Source: an uncultured Ruminiclostridium sp. (lineage in GTDB: Bacteria; Bacillota; Clostridia; Oscillospirales; Ruminococcaceae). From it: DNA of 33,262 nucleotides. The stretch spans positions 1-33,262 of the forward strand of contig CANQXF010000023.1 in the NCBI GenBank assembly GCA_947627695.1, written 5' to 3'. Position 1 is the stretch's first letter, and each line of letters begins with the position of its first letter. Made by a program: the position numbers and the translations under genes. Positions 8,109 to 17,199 of the stretch are shown here, in pieces. The notes below the pieces were generated by a model. It saw nothing but the letters and a program-made list of their open reading frames with translations. It did not search any database and was not told the DNA's origin.

Positions 8109-10670
8109 ATGAAGGATCAAGCTGTAAATGAAAAATATAGTTCCGATACACCCAAAGTTGCAGTCATAATACCTGTTTATAATGACGAAGAGTATTTAGA
8201 AGCCTGCCTTGACAGTTTGTTAAATCAAACCGTAAGTTGGTGGGAGGCGTGGATTGTAGATGATTGCTCTACTGACAACAGCCTCAATATCATTGAACGA
8301 TATTGTGAGAATGACCCAAGGTTTCATATGCTGCGGAATGAAACTAACAGCAGTGCATGGGTCAGCCGTGCAAAAGGAATATTAGCTGTATCTGACAGTG
8401 TAAAGTACATTCTTTTTGCTGATGCAGATGATACGATACAGCCTAATGCTGTTGAACGTGCATACGAACTGATGGAGCAGGAACCTGTTGATATTCTTCA
8501 TTTCGGAACAAATGTAAAGAATTGCAGTCAAAAATATAATGATTATCTGCAGCCGCCGATCAAGAAGCTTTACGGGCGTGATATTTTTGATAGTTTTGTT
8601 GAGCGCAGCTTTGAAGGCCATATATGGAACAAAATGTTCAAAGCAGAATTGCTAAGAGATACTATTAACCATGTCGGTGTAAACCATTTTTTGCCTAAAG
8701 CCCAAGACAAGGCATTATACTGGGCTGTATGCTGGCAGAAAGATAATCTTACATACCGTGGAGTAAAAGATAAACTTTATAATTATAATTATGGCTCTGG
8801 TGTAGAGGGAAATAATGAAACTATAACCCTTGAACAATATCGACAATATCTTGCGCAGTCATATACTGAAAATTTGATTTCCGGTATCATGAGTGAGCAT
8901 GAAGATGAAATTAAAAAATACGAGTCGGTAATGGAGAACAGCAGGTATAATTTGGTAAGGCACAGTGCCAGAAATTGGTTTAGGGTAAGTAGAACAGAAA
9001 AAGTATCTGCTCTTGAGGAAGCTGCAAAATTTTGGGATGGACCGCTTGATCATGCTCGGTTAACCTGTGCCATTGCCGAATATTCATGGGGAAATAGTGT
9101 GGCACTGGCCGATATTGCCGGACAAGCAGGTATTTATAAAACAGAAAAAAAGCCTTCAGATATAAAGACGATCGGAACATATTATCACCGAATGGATAAC
9201 GGAGGTATTCAACGAGTAATAGCTGAACTTACGAAGTATTGGCATAGATCCGGATATAATATCGTTGTTTTTACGGATAACGATCCACAACTGGAGGATT
9301 ACGACCTCCCTGAATACGTAAAACGGGTAAGGGTTGCGCATCCGGCTTCAAGATGCAAAAACTCTGATTATGTAAAAAGAGGTATGAGCATAGCGCAGCT
9401 TATACAAGAATACAACGTGGACTGTATGGTGTATCATGCTTATTTCTCTGATGTGTTGCTTTATGATACTTTGATTTGCAAGTGCCTGAATGTTCCGTTC
9501 ATTTTATATCAGCATAATGTTTTTTCGAGATATATAAGATATGTCGATTCAAAGTTTGCAACTATATCTTTATTTTCGAGATTAGCAGATGCTGTTGTAT
9601 GTTTGGATAAAACGAGCGCCGAATGGTGGAAATGCTTTAATGGCAATGTCCATGTTGTAATTAATCCGCCGTCTTTTGATTTGAACAGTATTAATATGTC
9701 ACCGAGAAATAATCATAATATTTTGTTTCTTGGCAGATTGGTTGAAGACGCAAAACATCCGAAAGACGCAGTGGAAATTGTCTCAAGAGTAGTTAAGACA
9801 ATTCCGGATGCCAAAATGTATATAGTTGGCACAGGTGAAAGGAAATATCTTGATGAACTGAAAGATCTTATAAAGAAATTGCACATGGAAGAACACATTA
9901 TTATGTGTGGATTTAATAAAGATGTTGAAGAGTTTTACATGATGAGCAGTATTTTTTTATGTTGCTCAAGCCATGAAGGATTTCCAATGACTCTAATTGA
10001 GAGTCAGTCTTTCGGACTGCCGGTTGTTATGTATGAGCTGCCATACTTAACAATCACAGAAAATAATTCAGGAATAATCACAGTCCCTCAAAGAGATATT
10101 GAAGCAGCAGCGGACGAAATATGCAAATTGCTTGAAGATCAAGATAAACTTGTTGCAACCGGGAATGCTGCACATGATTACATTGTTGACATGTTTAAAG
10201 AAGATATAGGCTTACAATGGGAATATATTTTCGATTCAATAAACAATTTTTACCCTGATATTTGCAACGAAACACAAAGGCAATTAGCAAATACAATGGT
10301 CAGGGATTATCTTGACGGAATGACTATATTTGAGAATACAAGCAAACGATTAGATTTTGTTGAAGATAGACTGGATTGGAATCGCAAAGAGTTAGCAAAA
10401 GCGCAACGAGCACTTGCCAAAAATGAACAAAATATAACTGTAAGGTTTTCGGATATTTCTGTTATGCAGGATACTATCAAATCAGAATTCAACGGTTGCA
10501 CAAAAGAAATCGCCAAAATGAACTCCGTGTTGACTGCAGCTATAAGAAACAATGATAAATATTTGAATGAACTGAATTCTATACGGTCATCTTTTTCATT
10601 TAAAGTCGGGAGATTTATAACATGGCTTCCAAGAAAAATCAGAGGCCTTTTTTCCGGAAAAAAACAATAA
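8109..10670 (+). CDS. Bifunctional GT2-GT4 glycosyltransferase
   Basis: 853 residues, with GAGGAG before the ATG. Residues about 15-125 form a GT2 domain (VAVIIPVYN, VDDCSTDN, DADDT). Residues about 355-700 form a GT4 domain: TYYHRMDNGGIQRVIAEL at its start, LFLGRL, the EX7E motif at E623/E631 (HEGFPMTLIES), and a Rossmann-like second half. After that come about 80 residues of coiled coil, including a weak echo of the neighbour's repeat (RLDWNRKEL), and the shared tail SFSFKVGRFITWLPRKI. One polypeptide thus pairs an inverting GT-A unit with a retaining GT-B unit, presumably for two successive additions (inference). It lies 26 bp after the previous gene and is AT-rich. Confidence 0.9.
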   Translation: MKDQAVNEKYSSDTPKVAVIIPVYNDEEYLEACLDSLLNQTVSWWEAWIVDDCSTDNSLNIIERYCENDPRFHMLRNETNSSAWVSRAKGILAVSDSVKYILFADADDTIQPNAVERAYELMEQEPVDILHFGTNVKNCSQKYNDYLQPPIKKLYGRDIFDSFVERSFEGHIWNKMFKAELLRDTINHVGVNHFLPKAQDKALYWAVCWQKDNLTYRGVKDKLYNYNYGSGVEGNNETITLEQYRQYLAQSYTENLISGIMSEHEDEIKKYESVMENSRYNLVRHSARNWFRVSRTEKVSALEEAAKFWDGPLDHARLTCAIAEYSWGNSVALADIAGQAGIYKTEKKPSDIKTIGTYYHRMDNGGIQRVIAELTKYWHRSGYNIVVFTDNDPQLEDYDLPEYVKRVRVAHPASRCKNSDYVKRGMSIAQLIQEYNVDCMVYHAYFSDVLLYDTLICKCLNVPFILYQHNVFSRYIRYVDSKFATISLFSRLADAVVCLDKTSAEWWKCFNGNVHVVINPPSFDLNSINMSPRNNHNILFLGRLVEDAKHPKDAVEIVSRVVKTIPDAKMYIVGTGERKYLDELKDLIKKLHMEEHIIMCGFNKDVEEFYMMSSIFLCCSSHEGFPMTLIESQSFGLPVVMYELPYLTITENNSGIITVPQRDIEAAADEICKLLEDQDKLVATGNAAHDYIVDMFKEDIGLQWEYIFDSINNFYPDICNETQRQLANTMVRDYLDGMTIFENTSKRLDFVEDRLDWNRKELAKAQRALAKNEQNITVRFSDISVMQDTIKSEFNGCTKEIAKMNSVLTAAIRNNDKYLNELNSIRSSFSFKVGRFITWLPRKIRGLFSGKKQ
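10590..10667 (+). other. C-terminal glycosyltransferase tag, copy 3
   Basis: Encodes a tail starting SFSFKVGRFITWLPRKIRGL and ending in a short basic extension; the third member of the shared tail family. Confidence 0.8.
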
Positions 10671-10685
10671 ATATGGGGGATCGAA

Positions 10686-11834
10686 GTGTCAGACATAAAA
10701 AATATTTTTATTGACAGACCACCGATATATCTTTCAGATAACATTACCGTGGAACTTGACGAACATCACAAACGCCTTGAAGCGGACAAAGCGCTTGTTT
10801 CAGGCGACTCTGTGCTTATTGATATTGACAATATCACTGAATTGCCTGACGGAAGAATACGCTTTGAGATAGGAACGGCACGATTTGAATGTTTTTTTCA
10901 CAGAGGAACGCAAAAGAGATTGTACATTCTGTTAGGAGGAGCAAGAACCCTAAATGGAGGAAAAATGCGTTCTATACCCCAGTTTAGCAGGTGGAGCTGG
11001 TACACGTACACAGATTGTTCATGGTTATGCATAGAAGACCCAATGTATTTTGAAAATGAAAATTTAAATTTGGGTTGGTTTTATGGTAATAAAACAATAA
11101 ATTATCGTTCGTATGTAGCTTTTATTGCTGGAAAAATTGTTGAACATTTAAAAATAAAGAAAAGAGATGTGGTTTTCTATGGAAGCTCAGGTGGAGGAAC
11201 TGCTGCAATCCACGCAGCAGCACTTTTCGGAAGTGGAGTAGCAGTATCTATAAATGGTCAGATTAATTTTGAATATGAGCATTACAACAGTAAGATAAAA
11301 CAGTTCATTGATGAAACAAAAATAGATATACGAAAAGAAGACAGGCATAAAAGGAACAAACTGTGTGATATTGTCCAAAAAGCAAAAGATGTGCGATTTA
11401 TATTAATAGAAAATTGTAGGTCTCCATGGGATCTTAATGATCATTTGAAATACCTTGCCGGAAAAATGAACATACAGCCGACCTACGGCATTTCTCAGTT
11501 TTCAAATATGATCATCTGGATTTATGATGCAAAATCAGGTCGAACAAATTCTCCGCATTCTGCTTTTGAAAATAAAAATCTTTTTTATGCTATTGACTTT
11601 TTGGCTAAACTTGTATCGGAACATAAGGATATCGAGCGCTATAAACCTTTATTCCTTCTTTTTAATGAGATTTGGTATGATTTTTACGATGAAAAAAATA
11701 ATGAAGAACGTAAAATAACAATTTCTCCTAATGAAATGCTTACAGAAAAACAGATTGTGCAAAAACTTATATGGAATAGAAGAAAGGTGCATGAGCTAAG
11801 TAGAGAATTGGACGAAATAAAATCAATAAAATAA
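10686..11834 (+). CDS. Alpha/beta-hydrolase-like protein with shared WNR repeat
   Basis: 382 residues from a GTG start, with a G-rich SD (GGGGGA) 5 nt upstream. The core looks like an alpha/beta-hydrolase: [17 protein letters not shown] is a nucleophile elbow with Ser168 as candidate nucleophile, and a late His291 in NSPHSAF is a plausible triad His. The N-terminal 100 residues look like a beta-rich lead-in. Related hydrolase-like proteins occur in polysaccharide and glycoprotein export loci (Asp2-like and CpsF/XcbB-like proteins); I cannot say which subgroup this is, so acyl transfer to or from glycans is only a suggestion. The last 44 residues carry one copy of the RKI.I....[14 protein letters not shown] module seen four times in the glycosyltransferase at 5281, a direct hint that the two proteins share a partner. 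AT-rich. Confidence 0.75.
   Translation: MSDIKNIFIDRPPIYLSDNITVELDEHHKRLEADKALVSGDSVLIDIDNITELPDGRIRFEIGTARFECFFHRGTQKRLYILLGGARTLNGGKMRSIPQFSRWSWYTYTDCSWLCIEDPMYFENENLNLGWFYGNKTINYRSYVAFIAGKIVEHLKIKKRDVVFYGSSGGGTAAIHAAALFGSGVAVSINGQINFEYEHYNSKIKQFIDETKIDIRKEDRHKRNKLCDIVQKAKDVRFILIENCRSPWDLNDHLKYLAGKMNIQPTYGISQFSNMIIWIYDAKSGRTNSPHSAFENKNLFYAIDFLAKLVSEHKDIERYKPLFLLFNEIWYDFYDEKNNEERKITISPNEMLTEKQIVQKLIWNRRKVHELSRELDEIKSIK
11700..11831 (+). repeat. Single WNR repeat at C-terminus of hydrolase-like protein
   Basis: Residues 339-382 read [20 protein letters not shown] followed by [10 protein letters not shown]. This matches the four repeats at 7351-7860 at both protein level and DNA level (CTTATATGGAA word). 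Confidence 0.82.
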
Positions 11835-11854
11835 ATGAAAGGAATTTAAAAAAG

Positions 11855-13054
11855 ATGGTTATAACTGTTACTGGAACGGGTTATGTAGGATTATCCAATT
11901 CGATAATTCTTGCACAGCACAATAAGGTGTTTGCGGTGGATATAATCCCCGAAAAGGTAGAAATGATCAATTCACGAATTTCTCCTATTGCAGATAAAGA
12001 AATAGAGGAGTATCTGGCTGAGAAAGAGCTTGATTTGACTGCTACCGTTGATTATAAAAGCGCTTACATGCAGTCTGATTATGTTGTAATTTCCACACCT
12101 ACAAATTATGACGAACAACAAAACTATTTTGACACTTCGTCTGTCGAAAAAGTAATTGAACAAGTGTTGGACATAAATCCCAGAGCAATAATGATAATAA
12201 AATCAACAGTTCCTGTAGGATTCACTGTTGAAATGCAAAGAAAATATAATACAAATCATATAATATTTAGTCCTGAGTTTTTGAGGGAAGGGCGCGCACT
12301 GTATGATAATCTGTATCCCTCAAGAATAATTATAGGTTGCACATCTCAAAGTGATGAAACGGTTTCTGCCGCTCATAAGTTTGCAGAACTTTTACAAGAA
12401 GGAGCAATAAAGAAGGATATTCCTACGCTTTTCTTAAATCCTACCGAAGCAGAAGCAGTCAAACTGTTTGCTAATACATATCTTGCTCTTCGTGTAAGCT
12501 ATTTTAATGAGCTTGATACGTATGCCGAGTTAAACGGACTGAATGCACGCCAGATCATTGAGGGCGTATGTCTTGATCCTCGCATAGGTTCGCATTATAA
12601 TAACCCTTCTTTCGGCTATGGCGGTTATTGCTTGCCTAAAGATACAAAACAGCTTTTGGCAAACTACAAAGGTGTTCCGCAAAATATCATAGAGGCTATT
12701 GTAAAAGCAAATCACACCAGAAAAGATGTAGTAACCGACAGAATACTTGAAAAAGCCGGTATAACAAAAAATAAAGTGATAATAGGCATTTATCGTTTAA
12801 TAATGAAGTCAAATTCGGATAATTTCAGACAGAGTGCAATACAGGGAATTATGCATAGGTTAAAAGAAAAAGGTGCGGAAATTGTTATATATGAACCAAC
12901 TCTTAAAACAAATGTTTTTGAGGGATATAAAATCATTAATGATTTTAATGAATTTATACTTCAATCTGATGTGATCGTAGCTAATAGATTCACTGAAGAA
13001 TTGAGAACTTGTGCAGATAAGGTTTATACAAGAGATATATATGGCAGGGATTGA
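11855..13054 (+). CDS. ugd: UDP-glucose 6-dehydrogenase family protein
   Basis: 399 residues, close to the short bacterial Ugd class. It oxidises UDP-glucose to UDP-glucuronate with NAD+. Seen in the sequence: the N-terminal Rossmann motif GTGYVGLS (residues 7-14), [27 protein letters not shown], the [22 protein letters not shown] helix with the family Lys and Asn, and the catalytic Cys259 in [15 protein letters not shown]-sugar or GDP-sugar dehydrogenase with another substrate (e.g. ManNAc or mannose) is possible, but overall length and motifs fit Ugd best. It supplies acidic sugar donors to the glycosyltransferases around it. AAAGGA lies upstream at a slightly long spacing. Confidence 0.9.
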   Translation: MVITVTGTGYVGLSNSIILAQHNKVFAVDIIPEKVEMINSRISPIADKEIEEYLAEKELDLTATVDYKSAYMQSDYVVISTPTNYDEQQNYFDTSSVEKVIEQVLDINPRAIMIIKSTVPVGFTVEMQRKYNTNHIIFSPEFLREGRALYDNLYPSRIIIGCTSQSDETVSAAHKFAELLQEGAIKKDIPTLFLNPTEAEAVKLFANTYLALRVSYFNELDTYAELNGLNARQIIEGVCLDPRIGSHYNNPSFGYGGYCLPKDTKQLLANYKGVPQNIIEAIVKANHTRKDVVTDRILEKAGITKNKVIIGIYRLIMKSNSDNFRQSAIQGIMHRLKEKGAEIVIYEPTLKTNVFEGYKIINDFNEFILQSDVIVANRFTEELRTCADKVYTRDIYGRD

Positions 13055-13086
13055 TACTCTTATCTTTGTAATGCTTGGAGAAAAAC

Positions 13087-13806
13087 ATGAATACAGAAAA
13101 TGATATACAAAAACAGCTGCAGGATATTCAAAAATCTGAAAAAGAACTAATCTGGGCAAATGTTTTCCACGATACCATAATAGGTTCAACATGGCTAAAA
13201 AACAAAAGTTTTTCACTGGGAAGATGGGCAGTAGGGTATCCGTATCTTTATGTTTTATATCGTTGTCTTAACGAAATAAGACCCAAGAATATTTTGGAAT
13301 TAGGAATCGGCCAGACTACCCGCATGATAAGTCAATATGCAGCACACTATAAAGGGGTTGAGCATATAGCAGTTGATCATGATGCCGAGTGGGTAAAATT
13401 TTTTAAACGCTCATTTAAATTACCGGTAAATACGTCAATACAGATTTTTGATTTAGAAAAAACACAATACAAAGATGACCCGGAGGTTTTGTCTTATTCC
13501 GGATTTAGTGAAGCCTTTGAAAATAAAAAATTTGATTTAATTTCAATTGACGCTCCATTCGGAGGGTCAAGAGGCGGTAAAATTTATGCAAGAATTGATG
13601 TGTGCAAATTGCTTCCGTCAATATTAAGTGATTCATTTGTAATAATGCTGGACGATGTAAATAGAAAAGAAGACAATGCAGCATCGAAAGAAATATCAGA
13701 TATACTTTGCAAATGCAATATAAATATATGTACAAAATATTACAAAGGCGAAAAAGATATGTTTATTGCAGCATCAGAAAGTTTAAGTTTTTTGACAACG
13801 ATGTAA
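13087..13806 (+). CDS. SAM-dependent methyltransferase-like protein
   Basis: 239 residues. The frame is open from a TTG at 13075, but GGAG at 13077-13080 sits 6 nt before ATG 13087, so the ATG is chosen. A Rossmann-type motif I (ILELGIGQTT, about residues 70-79) is followed by an acidic strand end (IAVDHDAEW), a later DLISIDAPFGG and IMLDDVN, as in class I methyltransferases. A conserved-looking N-terminal block (STWLKNKSFSLGRWAVGYPY) precedes it. The likely role is methylation of a glycan or a glycan precursor, inferred only from context; the substrate is unknown. It lies between ugd and the GT11 protein in the AT-rich block. Confidence 0.6.
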   Translation: MNTENDIQKQLQDIQKSEKELIWANVFHDTIIGSTWLKNKSFSLGRWAVGYPYLYVLYRCLNEIRPKNILELGIGQTTRMISQYAAHYKGVEHIAVDHDAEWVKFFKRSFKLPVNTSIQIFDLEKTQYKDDPEVLSYSGFSEAFENKKFDLISIDAPFGGSRGGKIYARIDVCKLLPSILSDSFVIMLDDVNRKEDNAASKEISDILCKCNINICTKYYKGEKDMFIAASESLSFLTTM

Positions 13807-13821
13807 GAAAAGAGGGAAAAA

Positions 13822-16557
13822 ATGAAAAAGATAAAGATACAAATGATTGGCAGTTATTATGTAAATCAGTTAACTAATCGTTTATCAGGTGATATTATAG
13901 TGCAAAATGTAGTAAACGGTTTATCACCCTTTACTATGATCGGCACACCGGATAATTCTTTAATTCAGGTATTGGAGAATAAGCTTAAAGATTTATCTCA
14001 ATACAGCGAAAAATCATCACCAGCTTTATATGAAAAGCAAAGCAGATGCTTGTTCGATTTGAAAAAAAATTTCTCAGAATTATTATCTAGAGATGAAAAC
14101 ATCTATTGTGATAATATAATATTTCAAAGCCTTGGCAAAGGTATTGTAAAATGTAATGATGCAAAATACATTATTATTGATAACACATCTGCAATTTACC
14201 CTGTTATAAAATATAATAATGTACTATACACCGACAACTGGTCTGTTAATCCACTTATTGATTTTTTAAGGTTACATAACGGTGCACGCTTTAACCCGTC
14301 AAGATTAGAAGACTTTAATTGGCAGTATTATTTTGATAAATATATAGATGCAATACTGGAATGTTATGACAGCAACAGAATTATTCTTATCAAGACTTCT
14401 ATGAATGATTTATACTTTGATAGTGAGAAAAGAAGCCCTATGTTTTTTCCCGAAACAGACACAGTAACAGCTAAATTTATACAAAATCTTGATCAATATT
14501 TTGCAGAAAAAACAGGATGTATAGTGGTCGATTTGCTTTGTGGAAGAATACCCAATAAACTTGAACAATCAGGCTGGCGTTATAGTGGTTCAATGGGTAA
14601 CGCATATAATGAAGTTGCCGACGAGATCAACCGAATAATACTTGAAAATAACACAAATACAGTTGAAAATAAAACCTCTGTACATTATAATTCGCCTTTG
14701 GCAAAAAGCATATATGAAAAAGTATATGAGCCATATATAGGTGAGTTTTCGGAGATTTTAAGAGTCGCTGAATCATATAGAGCTTCCTCGTTTGAAAGAA
14801 TTACTGATAAAATTGAAAAAAATGAAGAAATCACATACTTATTTTCTCTTGAACAGTTTTTAAAGAAAAACGGATTTAACAATCTTTGCGATTATATAAA
14901 GTCTTGCTTTAATCAAAACTACACATCTCTTGATTCGAGTCCTGATTTCGTGCTGATAAGAAATTACAGCAGATTTTTTGAGTGTGATATAAATGATATA
15001 TTGAGTATTTATTATCTCTATAATTTTTGTGAAGATAAATCTTGGTTTAGTGAGATTGCTCAAAATATTATTTCTAAAGAAAAGGGAACACTCATAAACC
15101 GTTGTTCTGAAATTGTTAAAAGAAATATTGAATTTTTAAATGCCTATAAATATATTGACCAACAGTATATAAATGGTTTTATTGACAATGAAAAGAAATA
15201 TATTCGTGTATGCGATAATGGTTGGATAATTATAGAACCGAAATCGGACAAGCCTTTTAAATTTGTTTCGGATTTAATAAAAAAAGACTTTGATTTTAAT
15301 AAAGTTTTAAACAATGGGTATGTATGTACCGTCGAATATGCGAATGCATTGACATATAGTTATGATTATTACATTGAAAAAACAAGAAAAGGAGATGCAA
15401 AAAAACCAACATTTCTTGAATTTAACACTGTGGAAGCTTTTACTGACAGTTTGTTTTATATCGATTATACTAAGCTTTTGAAAAATGAAAGGTTTATCTT
15501 TCTCATTAGCGGAAAAGCAATACAAGTTTTAGATTATATGCCAACCGTTGATATTACTGAACTGTTTGACCCCAATCTTGTAACAGTAAAAATCAGAGCT
15601 GGATTAGGCGACCAAATAGGAAGATATCTCATAGGGCAAATGGTTGAGAAGTACACTAATCGTAAGGTGATTTATGCGGACATAGAAAATGAAGTGTTTA
15701 ATGGAATTGAGTTTTATAAAATAGTAAAAAATGATATTAACCTTTTGTCAGACAAGTTGTCTCCTGCACTTAAGGAAGATGCTTGTAATATTTTTAAAAA
15801 TCTACATTATGGAATATCTAAAAACGCAGTATATTTTTGTAAGGATGATAGTGTCTATAAGTCAAGAGCTGATGGTTGTTCGCACTTTGTTTCACTAAAT
15901 TTAAAAAATAATGTTTACACTTGTATTCCTTATTCATACTATGATATGACAGGAACTGTTACAGACATAAGAAGCCATTTTGATTTTAATATTAAAGATT
16001 ATATTATTTTTCCAAAGTTTAAGGATGAGTATAATATTAAAATGAGTAATAAAATGCTCTCTTGCGATGCTGTGGTTATGCATATTCGATGCGGTGACTT
16101 TATCACAGCGGGCTGGTTCCCAGGTTGTGAATTTTATGCATCTAAAATTAGGCGATTACTAAAAATATCAGAATATAATAATCTGAAGTTTTTTGTTTTT
16201 TCTGATGATATTTTATGGTGTAAGGAGCATGAGAAAGATCTTGGACTTAGTAATGTCGGTAACTTTGAGGTTGTTTATATGGATGGAAACAGGGGTGAGG
16301 ATAGTTTTAATGATATTCATTTAATGTCATTAGGAAAGGTGATAATTTCTTCTAGATCAAGTTTTGCAAATATCGCTGCTATGTATAGCGAAAGATGTGA
16401 AATATATGTTGCTTCAAGTCATATTATGAATTTATATCAAAAACATGTTAGAAAAAATAAGTATGATATAGTCAGTAATATAAAAGATGATATAAAGAAA
16501 TCCTCAGCGGAAAATGAAATAGTACAAAATAATGCGGGGGGGGGGTATAGTTGGTAG
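13822..16557 (+). CDS. Large protein with SGNH-like N-terminus and GT11 domain
   Basis: 911 residues. The N-terminal 280 residues (GSYYVNQLTNRLSG, IIIDNTSAIYPV, IILIKTSMND) look like the SGNH-type DUF6270 group found in capsule loci; this is a weak resemblance. Residues about 290-580 are helical and not recognised. Residues about 585-880 match family GT11 (alpha-1,2-fucosyltransferases): AGLGDQIGRY in place of the usual GGLGNQ motif, HIRCGDF (H754, R756, G758, D759) for the GDP-fucose-binding HxRxGD motif, FSDD..WC, and D.HLMSLGKVIISSRSSFANIAA near the end. Genes for GDP-L-fucose synthesis lie 2-5 kb downstream, which supports the assignment. A G10 tract lies in its last codons and overlaps the next gene. 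Very AT-rich. Confidence 0.75.
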   Translation: MKKIKIQMIGSYYVNQLTNRLSGDIIVQNVVNGLSPFTMIGTPDNSLIQVLENKLKDLSQYSEKSSPALYEKQSRCLFDLKKNFSELLSRDENIYCDNIIFQSLGKGIVKCNDAKYIIIDNTSAIYPVIKYNNVLYTDNWSVNPLIDFLRLHNGARFNPSRLEDFNWQYYFDKYIDAILECYDSNRIILIKTSMNDLYFDSEKRSPMFFPETDTVTAKFIQNLDQYFAEKTGCIVVDLLCGRIPNKLEQSGWRYSGSMGNAYNEVADEINRIILENNTNTVENKTSVHYNSPLAKSIYEKVYEPYIGEFSEILRVAESYRASSFERITDKIEKNEEITYLFSLEQFLKKNGFNNLCDYIKSCFNQNYTSLDSSPDFVLIRNYSRFFECDINDILSIYYLYNFCEDKSWFSEIAQNIISKEKGTLINRCSEIVKRNIEFLNAYKYIDQQYINGFIDNEKKYIRVCDNGWIIIEPKSDKPFKFVSDLIKKDFDFNKVLNNGYVCTVEYANALTYSYDYYIEKTRKGDAKKPTFLEFNTVEAFTDSLFYIDYTKLLKNERFIFLISGKAIQVLDYMPTVDITELFDPNLVTVKIRAGLGDQIGRYLIGQMVEKYTNRKVIYADIENEVFNGIEFYKIVKNDINLLSDKLSPALKEDACNIFKNLHYGISKNAVYFCKDDSVYKSRADGCSHFVSLNLKNNVYTCIPYSYYDMTGTVTDIRSHFDFNIKDYIIFPKFKDEYNIKMSNKMLSCDAVVMHIRCGDFITAGWFPGCEFYASKIRRLLKISEYNNLKFFVFSDDILWCKEHEKDLGLSNVGNFEVVYMDGNRGEDSFNDIHLMSLGKVIISSRSSFANIAAMYSERCEIYVASSHIMNLYQKHVRKNKYDIVSNIKDDIKKSSAENEIVQNNAGGGYSW

Positions 16558-17164
16558 AGAATATATTGAGTGGCTCAACTTTTGGTTTGATTATGCAAAT
16601 AAAACTAGGAATGACCGTGTTCTTTTGATTGGAGATTCTATTTCAAGACAATATCGTGGTGAACTTGGCCGCATTTCTGAAATGCCCATTGACTTTTTTG
16701 CTACCTCGGCTTCCATAACAGAAGATATTTTTTGGAAACAGTTGGATCATTTCTTTTCATATGAAGAATATCGTCAGAAAAAAGCCCATATTCAGATAGG
16801 CTTCCACGGAATTGTAAATTCAACCGGATATAATCGTAAAGCGGCAGAATTTTCATATGAAGAATATGAGAAATCTTTTGAAAAATTAGTACAGACCGTA
16901 ATGAAATATGTACCTGTTGTAGTAGTAGCTTTAACTACACCTGTTGTTAAGCAGAGCGATTTATCTGTTCTTGATGAATACATTAATGGAGAAATTATCA
17001 AACGAAATAACATTGCCGCAAAAGTAGCAAAAAAGTATAATCTTAAGATAAATAATTTATATTCATTGATGCTTGATGATGAACATGTGGATAGAGTTCA
17101 TTTTACCAAGGCCGGGAATGACAAACTGGCTGATGCAGTAGCACATGCATTGGAATTAAAGTAG
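16532..17164 (+). CDS. SGNH/GDSL-type hydrolase
   Basis: Up to 210 residues if it starts at the ATG at 16532, which lies inside the 3' end of the previous gene in the +1 frame. Block I is LLIGDSIS with Ser36 as candidate nucleophile; block V is D187-R-V-H190, so Ser, Asp and His of the SGNH triad are present. A middle block has IGFHGI where the family often has GxND. Such proteins in glycan loci are commonly acetylesterases or acetyltransferases; the activity here is inferred. No SD is visible before ATG 16532, and the codons after it are the G10 tract, so expression probably depends on coupling, on frameshifting, or on a tract length that fuses it to the GT11 protein. Confidence 0.75.
   Translation: MRGGGIVGREYIEWLNFWFDYANKTRNDRVLLIGDSISRQYRGELGRISEMPIDFFATSASITEDIFWKQLDHFFSYEEYRQKKAHIQIGFHGIVNSTGYNRKAAEFSYEEYEKSFEKLVQTVMKYVPVVVVALTTPVVKQSDLSVLDEYINGEIIKRNNIAAKVAKKYNLKINNLYSLMLDDEHVDRVHFTKAGNDKLADAVAHALELK
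16536..16545 (+). repeat. G10 homopolymer tract at gene junction
   Basis: Ten consecutive G in otherwise very AT-rich DNA, inside the 26-bp overlap of the GT11 and SGNH genes. By frame arithmetic, loss of one G or gain of two puts the two coding regions in one continuous frame; gain of one G leads to a stop almost at once (TAG at 16548-16550). Confidence 0.9.
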
Positions 17165-17199
17165 AAAACAATACCGGAGCAAAGAAAGGAAAATAATTT

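Noticed and set aside
13190-13260. SFSLGRWAVGYPY in the methyltransferase-like protein as another copy of the glycosyltransferase tail tag
   Set aside because: It is N-terminal, lacks the TWLPRKI part and belongs to a block contiguous with the methyltransferase domain; the likeness is only SFS-x-GR.
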